This document shows positions 30,775 through 39,816 of a stretch of DNA of 52,503 bases, piece after piece (within the stretch, counting starts at the first letter, position 1; every line of letters starts with the position of its first letter). The DNA comes from Fragilaria crotonensis (lineage: Eukaryota; Bacillariophyta; Fragilariophyceae; Fragilariales; Fragilariaceae), in the NCBI GenBank assembly GCA_022925895.1, contig JAKSYS010000439.1:1-52503 (forward strand). Direction: 5' to 3'. The position numbers and the translations under genes were made by a program. The notes under the pieces are model-generated. The model saw only the letters and a list, made by a program, of their open reading frames with translations. It was not told the DNA's origin and did no database searches.

Positions 30775-32011
30775 TTATAATGTTGTATGTAGTATGTTTG
30801 GTCTCGTGAGACCGGCATCACACACCAAATCATGTAGTCTCTCGCGCGGTAGAGGTGTATTAGATTGTGCACTCACATAGTTATACCGTCTCTGTCGATT
30901 ATAGCGACCTCGGATTTCAAGATCATCAAAATGATTCCCGCCATAGAGCAACTGATCAGGAATCACATCACGGCTTGATTGGGCACCTGGGGCGAGCACC
31001 AAAGGGACACCACCACCCATCTCAATTTCCCATTCATCGGCAGGTGTTGGCATGGGAACTTCCATGTCACTTTCGGTGTCAATGCAGAAGTTGTGCAGCT
31101 TTCCGAGAGCACACACAAGGGCAACTGTCTTCTTCACACTCACACTCATGGGAATTGCACTCCTTAAGATGGCCCAGCGATGCGTTAAAATCCCAAAGGT
31201 ACACTCGATTCGGATTCTTACCTGTGAATGGTAAAAGTTATATGAATCAATTGAACCACCCGAAGTGCCAGCGTACGGCGTCGCCATGTACGGAGTGTTC
31301 AGATACGCTTTGTCACCAAAAAGACAGAGACCTGGAGCCAGCAAGCCATCCTCCAATCTGTCATAAAGTGACATTCCCTCAAATGCAAGAATGTCTGACC
31401 TTGAACCCGCACACAGCTTGGCAATTGAGACCAAACTTGTGCTTTCGCCCACAAAGGAATTTCCCCTTGTTGGAGGGCTTATGAATCCAGATGAGAATAC
31501 CATCAATGGCTCCGGCACAGCACCCAAAAACAGCCGCAGAAATTCCCAAAAACCCATTAGCTATCTCACGTTGCTTGTTGTGATCGACCGGATAAATGAT
31601 GTCAAACTCCTTTAGAGAATTGACCGCCTGAACAACAAACCAAGCACTTGTGAATACCTCAGAATGTGAGATTCCGAATGTTGTCATGATGTCGTATGCC
31701 GAGCCCCCAGCGAACCAGCATCGTAGAGCACACGCAAGACGAATCTCGGGCACAATTCGTCCGTTGTGAACATGATGCTGGACTAACGATGAATCTTCCT
31801 TCTGGCCAGATGCCACTATTATACCCTCTGATAACATTAACGCGAGGTAGCCAAAGGAACTGTAACTCATCCGATATGCCCTCCTGAAGTAGGGATCACC
31901 AAGCTGGTAGAAAATTTCCAAAACAGAGCGTCGCTGTCGAATTCGGCAAGTCCACCTTCGTTGCTTCCTTAGCCTTCTCTTTTTTCGAATTCGAAGGAAC
32001 AGTGCATGGTG
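30775..32011 (-). pseudogene. PIF/Harbinger-type transposase (DDE_Tnp_4), main part
   Basis: Minus strand in two frames, 32011-31379 and about 31425-30775. The first frame has FYQLGDPYFRRAYRMSYSSF, GCCAGAIDGI and KFGLNCQAVC. The second has SDILAFEGMSLYDRLEDG, LFGDKAYLNTPYM (second catalytic Asp candidate) and YNFYHSQVRIRIECTFG (Glu), then HRWAILR. These are hallmark motifs of Harbinger transposases. At the frame change near 31420 the sequence jumps from QAVCG to SRSDILAF. The segment that normally carries the first catalytic Asp appears deleted, so the enzyme is likely dead. The N-terminus lies at 39315-39394 across copia 2. Confidence 0.8.
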
Positions 32012-32479
32012 TGTGATCTCCTTCCAAGTATCGAGCGCTCACGCTCGGGGGTGTAGAAAGGGGAATGGGAGGTCCACGATCGTCCACACAGAAGCACACA
32101 CTCGAGTACCGGAGAACGGTAAGCAATCCTCTTGGCAATGGCGGTTCGGCGTTTGTAGTATGCGGCGTGTAGTTCGATGTGTGAGTTGGACAATGTCGTG
32201 GATGTGCTTGGGTAACGATAAACCTTGTACCTCTATACCCTTACGATCGATGACCGGCAAGAGTGCAATTGAAGTAATAAAAGGATTAAAGTAGAAGTTG
32301 TGAGTGGAGTACATGAGAGGTACTCCACTAATTAGACTATCTACATACCTGACTTAGTAACAGGTATGTCGGAGTGCATACGCACCGGGCAGTACCGTAT
32401 TGTGAATACGGTACCAAACAGCACGGTGCTATACACGTACCATGGACATATTGTAAGTCGTGACAAACATGCAGTGACA
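32012..32479 (-). repeat. 3' LTR of copia element 2
   Basis: Read on the minus strand it starts TGTCACTGCATGTTTGTCAC and ends GGAGATCACA. It contains three perfect inverted repeats: 32303-32312/32320-32329, 32343-32351/32361-32369 and 32392-32401/32405-32414. Confidence 0.9.
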
Positions 32480-32493
32480 CACTCCCCCATTGT
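32480..32493 (-). promoter_or_regulatory. Polypurine tract of copia 2
   Basis: On the minus strand ACAATGGGGGAGTG directly precedes the 3' LTR, identical to copia 1. Confidence 0.8.
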
Positions 32494-32565
32494 ATGCGTC
32501 ATGAAGATAAAAGCGAAACAATGAGTATACAGGAATGCATTCGGGAGAACGGCAACAATTGACAT

Positions 32566-34515
32566 TTAGTCGCGTGTCATCCAAGGCGCGCCGTAGTGAC
32601 CCATCAAACGACGAACGTGTCGGAAGTGCAGCGTGGTGCCGAGCGCTTTGGTGAGAGCGTCCGCCGGATTGATGATACCTGGGATGTGACAAAGAATGAT
32701 ATCGCCGTTGGCTTTCCATTCTTGAATCGCGAAGTGTTGAATATCAATGTGTCGCGAGCGTGGTGTTGGTCGGCTCGAGTTGATCATCAAAATCGCAGCT
32801 TGATTGTCTTCATACAAAATCGTCGGCCCGGGTTGTTCGTAGTTCAACTCAAGGAGGATGGACCGCAGGTACTTGGCAATCTTGGCGGCTTGGACAGCGG
32901 CGATAAACTCGGCCTCTGTTGAGCTCGTGGAGACAGTGGACTGGACCTTCGACTTGTATGCAATCGGACCACCGCAGAGCATGAAAGCGAGACCGGTGAT
33001 CGAGCGTCGTGTGCTGAGATCCGTGGCGTGAGCAGCGTCGACATAACCGGCGAGGGAGGTGGGCGATTGCGGCTGAGGGAAGTCGGGCAACGATGTGTCG
33101 GACATCAGAACGACGAAGTCTCCAACAGGGAAAGTATCAATCGGAGCAGGGCGCCAGTAGATCAAACCCCAGTCTTTGGTCATACGCAAGTAGCGTGCCA
33201 AACGACGCAACGAATCGAAGTGAATCTTGACAGGATGATCCGAGAAGCGTGCAAGAAGCGTGACCGCGAAGCCAATATCGATACGAGCAACGACGTAGAC
33301 GTAGATCACACAACCGAGAATGCTGCGATAGGAGAATCCGGCACTGACTTCATATTCCATGAGTGCGGTTGCGGTTGCAGAGGCGGCGTTATCGTAGTCA
33401 AGGAACAGTTGCGGGATCGTTGACATGGCAATAGGTTCGATTGGGCGCTCGCTGGATTCGCGGTTGCCTGGCGAGGACCATCCATAGTGTTCGAGGAATC
33501 TGTCAATGTACGATTCGCAGGTCACTTGAATATAGTGGCGGGATTGGATGATGTCGACACCATTGAACGAGTTGAGGATCCCTTCATCACGTAGGTCAAT
33601 CTTGTCCTCAGCGCAGATGATTGCGACCAATTTCCGAATCGATTCGACGTTGCGACATCCGATGGCCAGGTCGTCCACTTGTCGGGAGATAAGCATCTTC
33701 CACCCATCGTAGGTGCCGTGATACAAGCTGCGTTCGTGCGTGGTCGATTTGAAGCCATGCCGATGCAGAACCTTGTTTATGAAACGCTCCCATAAGGCAC
33801 CGGATTCTGGATGCCCTTGCAACGCGTGTTGGACTGGAAGCACATGATCGCGAGGCACATTGAAACCGTTGCGAATGAGAAACCAGTCGGCGTACTGTTG
33901 GTCGATGTATACGAACGTCGGCTGATCGGGAGGTGGCGAGTTGGCGTAGGCGTTTGTTGCGTCGACCTTGATGCAAATGTATCCCTCGTTCGCGCACAGG
34001 GCAATGAACATCCGCATGCAGGGTTGCTCGATGCATGAAGAGTATGTGTTTGCGAGTTTCAAGGCGGGAGCGGCGCGAGGGGATCCATCACAACAATTGC
34101 GTGCCTTCCGAGTTCCGTCGGCCTTGATGGAGTAGTTCCAATGCTGTCGAAGGATGATGGCGCCAGCAGGTGGGTAGACGGCGGGTCCATACATCTCTTG
34201 CTTTGCCATGGAGTCAAGTTGCTTTGCCTCCGCAAGTTGCCAGTCGTTCCAGTTGGATAGACGTTGCAGCTTTCGGCGTGTGAAGCTGCCAAGGGCCTGT
34301 TCTTCTTCGGTCCCAAAAGCGGTAGTATTCAGACTGCGCATCATGAGCAGGAGCTGGTCGTGTGGTAGGGGCTCATGCATTGTGATTGCGATACGGGGCT
34401 CCGGTGCTGCTGCGTTTGGGAGTGGAAGAGGCGCAGGGACGGAGGAGGTGGGAGCGCGAAGAGAGTCGACGAGGCGAAGCTGGTCGACGGACAAATGAAG
34501 CGGGCTGTCGTCGGT
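32566..34515 (-). CDS. Copia 2 reverse transcriptase-RNase H
   Basis: Runs uninterrupted from just after the integrase linker to the stop at 32566. It contains HWNYSIKADGTRKARNCCDGS (N-terminal RT region, deleted in copia 1), KVDATNAYANSP, LQGHPESGALW and RQVDDLAIG (active site). RNase H follows with GYVDAAHATD, SSTEAEFIA and YEDNQAAI, ending in ADALTKALGT. It is continuous in sense with the upstream Gag-PR-IN frame, but one frameshift near 34515 (between YIPVNARPT and DDSPLHLSVDQL) separates them. The open frame formally extends up to 34617, but those extra codons are out of frame with the protein. Otherwise intact. Confidence 0.85.
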   Translation of the reverse strand, partial: TDDSPLHLSVDQLRLVDSLRAPTSSVPAPLPLPNAAAPEPRIAITMHEPLPHDQLLLMMRSLNTTAFGTEEEQALGSFTRRKLQRLSNWNDWQLAEAKQLDSMAKQEMYGPAVYPPAGAIILRQHWNYSIKADGTRKARNCCDGSPRAAPALKLANTYSSCIEQPCMRMFIALCANEGYICIKVDATNAYANSPPPDQPTFVYIDQQYADWFLIRNGFNVPRDHVLPVQHALQGHPESGALWERFINKVLHRHGFKSTTHERSLYHGTYDGWKMLISRQVDDLAIGCRNVESIRKLVAIICAEDKIDLRDEGILNSFNGVDIIQSRHYIQVTCESYIDRFLEHYGWSSPGNRESSERPIEPIAMSTIPQLFLDYDNAASATATALMEYEVSAGFSYRSILGCVIYVYVVARIDIGFAVTLLARFSDHPVKIHFDSLRRLARYLRMTKDWGLIYWRPAPIDTFPVGDFVVLMSDTSLPDFPQPQSPTSLAGYVDAAHATDLSTRRSITGLAFMLCGGPIAYKSKVQSTVSTSSTEAEFIAAVQAAKIAKYLRSILLELNYEQPGPTILYEDNQAAILMINSSRPTPRSRHIDIQHFAIQEWKANGDIILCHIPGIINPADALTKALGTTLHFRHVRRLMGHYGAPWMTRD

Positions 34516-37500
34516 CGAGCGTTGACAGGGATGTAGCGGTCGGGCGCGAAGACAATGGTGAAGGAGGCAGCGTCGGAGGCGGCGACGTTCGTCAAGGCGA
34601 GGACAATGGACTCGCACGAGAAAACGGAGGTGCCATCAACAGACACGATATAGGCACCGATGTACTTGCGTCGCACGTTGCGGATGCGGGCAGCCGAGGT
34701 ACTGGGGACAACGCCGGACAGATAACCGCGTTTGCGAATGTGGCAAGCGGAGATCTCGAAACCAAGTGTTGGATGATCACACTTGATCGCCTGCGTGATG
34801 GAGTCGAGGCGATGAAATGGATCATCGGTAACGTCAAGGTTCATGGGAGACAAAGAAGGGCGGTCGGCAGGGACGACACCGTCGGGAGCCAAGAGGCGGA
34901 GAGCCTGTACATTGGGGGGTGCATCCGCGAGATCGTTCATGCCTTCGTCGAAACGAGCGTGTGTGGCCGTTTTGACAAGAGAACTCGCGAGATCAAAATA
35001 ATACAGGATTTTGAGAGTGCGAGAATAACCAAGAAAAACACCGAGGCGAGAGTTCGGAACGACACGTCCATAGCGTGTCGTAGTGGGACGCACGTGGACA
35101 CGGCAACCAAAGGTGCGTAGTTTGGACAAATCGGGGAGTTCGCCGCCGCACAATTCATGGGGGCTGGACATTCGGGCGCCATGTGGAATAAAATTGTACA
35201 AGCGTACAAAGTGATAGAACGCGTACGGCCAAAAAGCAGGACGGAGACTGGCGCCGGTCAACATGGCACGCAGGGCATCACCAATAGTCTGATGGGGGCG
35301 TTCGCCGGGCCCATTCTGGTGGGAGGAATCGGGTCCTGTGAGCTGGGTTTGGTAACCAAAGTTGGCGAAAGTATCAAGGATTTCGCGGCAGCGCCCAAGT
35401 TCTCCACCACCATCCATCCGAACATATTTGCCGTTACATGCAGGGGCATTGTTGGCGAGCCACTGATTCAACCAATCCACAGGCGGGGCTTTGGTGGCGA
35501 ATGCACGACCGATCAGACGGCCACTGAAGTGGTCGGTAATGAGGACATAACAAGTCTCCCCATTATGTCCGACCAAGTTGTCGAAACGCTTGGAGTCGGA
35601 GCTCTTTTGAACCATGAAAGCGAAATCGATGCCGAGACCTTGAAGACACTCGGTAGCTGTCATGGTGTTGGCGTGTCCACGTGGAGCCTTGCGAAGCTTC
35701 GAAGCCATGCAGACAGCGCACTCATCGATGGTATCGGGGAGGGACAGAGCAGGCATGCCACGGGTGTGCTTGTGTAACTCAGAGAGCCGACGAAAGTTCA
35801 GATGGCCGAGACGCTGGTGCCAAAGCATACGTAGGGCAGACCGGCCGAGGGAATTGACGAGAAAGACCTGCATGGATGGGGAGGTATCGTCATGGAACTC
35901 GGGGTACACGGGGATGGAACATGGATCAGGTTGCATGTTCAGCGCCGGAAAGTATAACGGCGTCGGGGCCTCAGGAGTGGCGGTGAGCAACGATCGAACA
36001 ATGAAACGGTCGGACCCGCCGGGCAAGGGTGCAAGGCGATCAGCCGGCGAGGGGAGCGACAAGGAATCGGTGAAGGTGAGACCACCACGGAGACGTGTAG
36101 GTTGGAGGCGGATGCATATATCCTCGGTAGCGGCGGACGGAGTTCGATGTGGGAAGCGGATCATACCGACGCGGTCTTCAGAACTGGTCATGCTGTAACC
36201 ATCGGAAGCGAACTGTTTGGCGATCGCGCAGTGGCTGATGATGACTCCAGGGATGGAGGCGGTGTGGTACGTGCGTACGAACACACGACATGGCGTGAGG
36301 GATGTGGAGACCAGATCCGAGGAGACGTTGTCAGCGAGGGACGGAACAAGAGCAGCAGGGAGGCAGAGGAAACCGACACCGTCAGGATGGTGAGAATGGC
36401 TTCCAGCATCAAAGAGGCGGACCTTGGAGCTCGTGCCGGACAGGGGGCGGTACGAGAAGAGAAGGGAGGCATCGCTTGTCGTACAGGCCATGGATCCATT
36501 ATCGGCGTGTGCGAAGACGGCGCGAGATTCGGGGTCATATGTTTCGGAGAGGCGGCGAAACAGGAAGCTGGTGGAGTCGATCGCGAGTACGTCTCCTGGT
36601 GTGTGAAATGGGAGTGAGTCGCTACAGACGGACTCGAAGAACGGTAGCGAGGCCTCAGGAAGGGTACATGATCTCGGGTCGGCATCGACGAAACACATCT
36701 CGAAGTCCTCGGATGAAGCAGGGAAGGAACCACGTAGAGCGTTGAGTTGATATCCGTCGGGGGTCTCGTCGTCGTCGACGTCAGTGGGTTGCGAAGAGCC
36801 AGTACCGCTGGGATATGAAGATGCGTCTGCATCGTCATTGGTCGCCAACGTGGTGGACGCCGCATGAGTGACAATGCTGCGAACGGAACGTGCGGGTGCG
36901 GCAGGGGAGCGGCCATCGGCGTTTCGCATGTTGATGCGACTCCGGAACTGGGAATGGGCGGCGGCAACCTGATGTTTCAACTGCGGGTGTCGTTGTCCGA
37001 GACTTTCGGCAACAATGTAATCTACAAAGCGATTACAGTCCGTCAGCGTATGCCCTGGTTGATTACACCCGATACAGGCAGCAGATGCGGCCTGATTGTG
37101 TGACATGGCGCGGACGAGAAGATCCATCTCTTGTTCGCCCAACGAATCGGGTGTCCCTGAAAGGGCATCAGCGGACAAAGGGGCGGTCTCGATGCGACGT
37201 ATGGTGGGAGTCGATGACGAATAACGGTCCCTTGTGTTGGACGGGGGTGGTGCCGTGACGTCGCGTCCGATCTCAATGGAGTATTGGACGAAAGTCGTAG
37301 CAAGCTGCGACATGGTGAGATGAAACGGAAGGGCATCTTCTGTTCGACCAGTGCGGCGATCTCGTTCGACAAGGCGACGAAACTCTGCCCGCCACTCGGT
37401 GGCGAGGTTACGAACGCTTAGGTCTTGGAGTCGCCGAAGATAGGAACTAAAGAGCTCTGCTCGACGTTGACGAGGGATTTCATTGACTGTGAGACTTGCT

Positions 37501-38783
37501 GCCTGAAGGCGAGGGTGGTGAAGTCGGAGGAGAGAGTATACGGCGTCGTATCCAGCGTTTGCGGTGCAACCTTGAACAGCGCTATGCTCTCGGCTGCCGA
37601 CTGGGAAGACGGTGTCTTGAGACAAGACGCCGTAAAGCAATGCAGACATGAACGCTTCTTGGGTGCGGACTGATGCAGGGAGCAGGGACCACCAACAACC
37701 GTGGATGTTGTCTGGTTCCACAGATTCGTATGGCGGACACCATAGACCCCACTGCAGGCAAGTTGCACAGAATAGTTTATACCAGTGGACGAAAGAATCT
37801 TGGCGCAAAGAGTCATATTTCTGAACAACAGTTTTGCGAAAATCTTTGTACTTGACTTCGGAGGACATGAACTGTTGCATGTAGTCCTCAAAAGACTCGG
37901 CCCCATACGTGATCGGCGCGTGCGAATTTGCAGTGCGCCCGGAAGCATGGGTGAACTGAGTTCGAGGAGTACCGCCGTCGTCCGCTTGGAAAGCTAGTCG
38001 ACCACGTGGTCCGCGAGGTTCGGTGGTGTCGCGATACCCTGGGCGCCCAACTTGTCCGGTGTCATGTGACACCTCGTCGTTGAAACGAGGCCGGGCCCTG
38101 TTCGCAGGTTCGGAAATGTTGATGGGCATTCCTCGAAAGTTGGACCCTGCGGTGTTCGTCCGTTCCGTAGTCTCGTCTGGAGGGCCCGTGGCGTCGTCGA
38201 GGAGTGGAGGTCCAATGAATTGTAGATCGGTTTCATTTGGACTTCTGTTCGTTGCGGGCGCCAGGTTGTCTTGCGGAGCGGATGACTGAAGTCCAGAGAC
38301 TCCCGTTTGGGATTCTCGATGATCACTTTCGTCATCGTTCAAACCCCCGACCACGGAAGGAATAGTGGGTGGGGAACGCGATTGACGTGGGAGCTTTGAG
38401 ATGGGAATCTGGAAACGAATCAATATCTCAACGCGGACGAGGTCAGTAGCGTTTGGGCGATTCCGGATAGTTCGATCGATCAGGCGTTGTAGTGCTGGCC
38501 TGCGTAGTGACTGAACCGCACCATCTGCCTTCCGATGGAAAATTGCGAAGCCAGCATCGAAGAGCGGAGTGGTTGATTGATCATCCAACCAAATGGTGTC
38601 TTCGATTTGCTGGACAACATATCTCTTCAACACAGAAAGGTACTCGTCAATCAATGTCGCATTTCCGGTGTCATATATCTCTGTGAGTGGTACATCTGCC
38701 ACAGGACAGTCTTCAATGTCCACTACCATCACGATGTGGTCATCAGGGTGATATAATCTCCCTGGCGCCATCGTATCGACCAT
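34341..38783 (-). CDS. Copia 2 Gag-protease-integrase
   Basis: The ATG at 38783 (MVDTMAPGRL) opens about 1,480 codons. Domains in order: Gag with DIEDCPVADVPLTEIYD near the start; zinc knuckle CIGC-x4-H-x4-C; aspartic protease ADNGS (copia 1 has ADSGS; the D-N-G form is unusual for this position); integrase zinc-binding WHQRLGH and CAVC; and core motifs IDFAF, RMDGGGEL and GPGERPHQ. Compared with copia 1, about 17 codons are missing in frame in Gag just before DLSVRN. The frame leaves the protein at about 34515 and terminates out of phase at 34341. Because copia 1 is continuous across this point, the break is a mutation rather than a programmed frameshift. Confidence 0.85.
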   Translation of the reverse strand: MVDTMAPGRLYHPDDHIVMVVDIEDCPVADVPLTEIYDTGNATLIDEYLSVLKRYVVQQIEDTIWLDDQSTTPLFDAGFAIFHRKADGAVQSLRRPALQRLIDRTIRNRPNATDLVRVEILIRFQIPISKLPRQSRSPPTIPSVVGGLNDDESDHRESQTGVSGLQSSAPQDNLAPATNRSPNETDLQFIGPPLLDDATGPPDETTERTNTAGSNFRGMPINISEPANRARPRFNDEVSHDTGQVGRPGYRDTTEPRGPRGRLAFQADDGGTPRTQFTHASGRTANSHAPITYGAESFEDYMQQFMSSEVKYKDFRKTVVQKYDSLRQDSFVHWYKLFCATCLQWGLWCPPYESVEPDNIHGCWWSLLPASVRTQEAFMSALLYGVLSQDTVFPVGSREHSAVQGCTANAGYDAVYSLLRLHHPRLQAASLTVNEIPRQRRAELFSSYLRRLQDLSVRNLATEWRAEFRRLVERDRRTGRTEDALPFHLTMSQLATTFVQYSIEIGRDVTAPPPSNTRDRYSSSTPTIRRIETAPLSADALSGTPDSLGEQEMDLLVRAMSHNQAASAACIGCNQPGHTLTDCNRFVDYIVAESLGQRHPQLKHQVAAAHSQFRSRINMRNADGRSPAAPARSVRSIVTHAASTTLATNDDADASSYPSGTGSSQPTDVDDDETPDGYQLNALRGSFPASSEDFEMCFVDADPRSCTLPEASLPFFESVCSDSLPFHTPGDVLAIDSTSFLFRRLSETYDPESRAVFAHADNGSMACTTSDASLLFSYRPLSGTSSKVRLFDAGSHSHHPDGVGFLCLPAALVPSLADNVSSDLVSTSLTPCRVFVRTYHTASIPGVIISHCAIAKQFASDGYSMTSSEDRVGMIRFPHRTPSAATEDICIRLQPTRLRGGLTFTDSLSLPSPADRLAPLPGGSDRFIVRSLLTATPEAPTPLYFPALNMQPDPCSIPVYPEFHDDTSPSMQVFLVNSLGRSALRMLWHQRLGHLNFRRLSELHKHTRGMPALSLPDTIDECAVCMASKLRKAPRGHANTMTATECLQGLGIDFAFMVQKSSDSKRFDNLVGHNGETCYVLITDHFSGRLIGRAFATKAPPVDWLNQWLANNAPACNGKYVRMDGGGELGRCREILDTFANFGYQTQLTGPDSSHQNGPGERPHQTIGDALRAMLTGASLRPAFWPYAFYHFVRLYNFIPHGARMSSPHELCGGELPDLSKLRTFGCRVHVRPTTTRYGRVVPNSRLGVFLGYSRTLKILYYFDLASSLVKTATHARFDEGMNDLADAPPNVQALRLLAPDGVVPADRPSLSPMNLDVTDDPFHRLDSITQAIKCDHPTLGFEISACHIRKRGYLSGVVPSTSAARIRNVRRKYIGAYIVSVDGTSVFSCESIVLALTNVAASDAASFTIVFAPDRYIPVNARPTTARFICPSTSFASSTLFALPPPPSLRLFHSQTQQHRSPVSQSQCMSPYHTTSSCS

Positions 38784-38832
38784 TGTGATGCGTTGAGGCT
38801 TGTTAGCCACTAGAAATGATACTGAAGGTATT

Positions 38833-38845
38833 TGGGCTCATAACC
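38833..38845 (-). promoter_or_regulatory. Primer-binding site of copia 2, Met-tRNA anticodon type
   Basis: GGTTATGAGCCCA on the minus strand immediately after the 5' LTR, identical to the site in copia 1. Confidence 0.75.
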
Positions 38846-39314
38846 TGTGATCTCCTTCCAAGGATCGAGCGCTCACGCTCGGGGGTTTAGAAAGGGGAAT
38901 GGGAGGTCCACGATCGTCCACACAGAAGCACACACTCGAGTACCGGAGAACGGTAAGCAATCCTCTTGGCAATGGCGGTTCGGCGTTTGTAGTATGTTGC
39001 GTGTAGTTTGATGTGTGAGTTGGACAATGTCGTGGATGCGCTTGGGTAACGATAAACCTTGTACCTCTATACCCTTACGATCGATGACCGGCAAGAGTGC
39101 AATTGAAGTAATAAAAGGATTAAAGTAGAAGTTGTGAGTGGAGTACATGAGAGGTACTCCACTAATTAGACTATCTACATACCTGACTTAGTAACAGGTA
39201 TGTCGGAGTGCATACGCACCGGGCAGTACCGTATTGTGAAATACGGTACCAAACAGCACGGTGCTATACACGTACCATGGACATATTGTAAGTCGTGACA
39301 AACATGCAGTGACA
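38846..39314 (-). repeat. 5' LTR of copia element 2
   Basis: 469 bp, about 98% identical to 32012-32479. The loop of its third hairpin has one extra A. Confidence 0.9.
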
Positions 39315-39394
39315 TGGTGAACTACAACAACAGCTGCATTGGCAGCGATATGAAAAGAGGACGGTTGGAAGGCGATGAGCGAGGATGAATTCAT
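39315..39394 (-). pseudogene. Harbinger transposase N-terminus, cut off by copia 2
   Basis: The ATG at 39394 opens MNSSSLIAFQPSSFHIAANA and runs to the TGGTG duplication. Removing copia 2 and one TGGTG copy continues the frame into HALFLRIRKKRRLRKQRR and then FYQLGDPYFRR at 31.9 kb. The basic stretch just after the join could be a DNA-binding or nuclear-localisation region. Confidence 0.75.
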
Positions 39395-39816
39395 GTGAAG
39401 GGATTTGTGTTTTCAAAGGTATGATACTTGTACTACATGTGCTACGAATTTTAGCACTCGATTATAAAACTTCGATTCTTGGATTCTTTGATGGATTGGT
39501 TTTGTATGCTCACCCGACAGTACATCGAACCCCCTGAATTTGAGGAAATCGAACCCCAAAATTAATTGGTTATGTGCACTTCGAAACTTCGATTCTTTGA
39601 TTTCTAAAATTAAAAAAAATGTTCACCGGACAGGCCCTCAGAAATTCTTGTCTCTGCTTCTCATACAAGTGGTCGCGTCATTGACACGCCACGTCAGATC
39701 ATTCTTCATTACTTCCGTACCATATTGTCTTCTACCGTAATGGATTTTACTGGATACTACGACCCTGGAAGGACTTGTTCAAGCATCATTTGTGGCACCG
39801 ACTAGCACAAAATACG
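39395..39816. other. Intergenic between Harbinger remnant and unknown gene
   Basis: AT-rich, with a repeated ACTTCGATTCTT word (near 39467 and 39585) and CGAACCCC words. It should contain the 5' end and terminal repeat of the Harbinger element and the promoter of the next gene; neither was recognised. Confidence 0.4.

Larger units (their letters stand above)
32012..39314 (-). mobile_element. Ty1/copia LTR retrotransposon 2, nearly intact
   Basis: Minus-strand element: 5' LTR 38846-39314, primer-binding site 38833-38845, Gag-PR-IN frame 38783-34341, RT-RNase H frame about 34515-32566, polypurine tract next to 32480, 3' LTR 32012-32479. LTR ends are TG...CA and the 5-bp target duplication is TGGTG (32007-32011 and 39315-39319). 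The two 468/469-bp LTRs differ at about eight positions, so the insertion is fairly recent. It sits inside the N-terminus of the Harbinger transposase in the same orientation. The same family as copia 1 by Gag-Pol similarity, PBS and PPT, but the LTR sequence is different apart from the first ten bases. Confidence 0.92.

Noticed and set aside
34341-34617. Programmed frameshift between copia 2 integrase and RT
   Set aside because: The related copia 1 is continuous across the same point, so the break is best read as a mutation.
39395-39816. Terminal inverted repeats for the Harbinger element
   Set aside because: I compared this region by eye with 27.5-28.3 kb and found no convincing inverted match; a computed search is needed.
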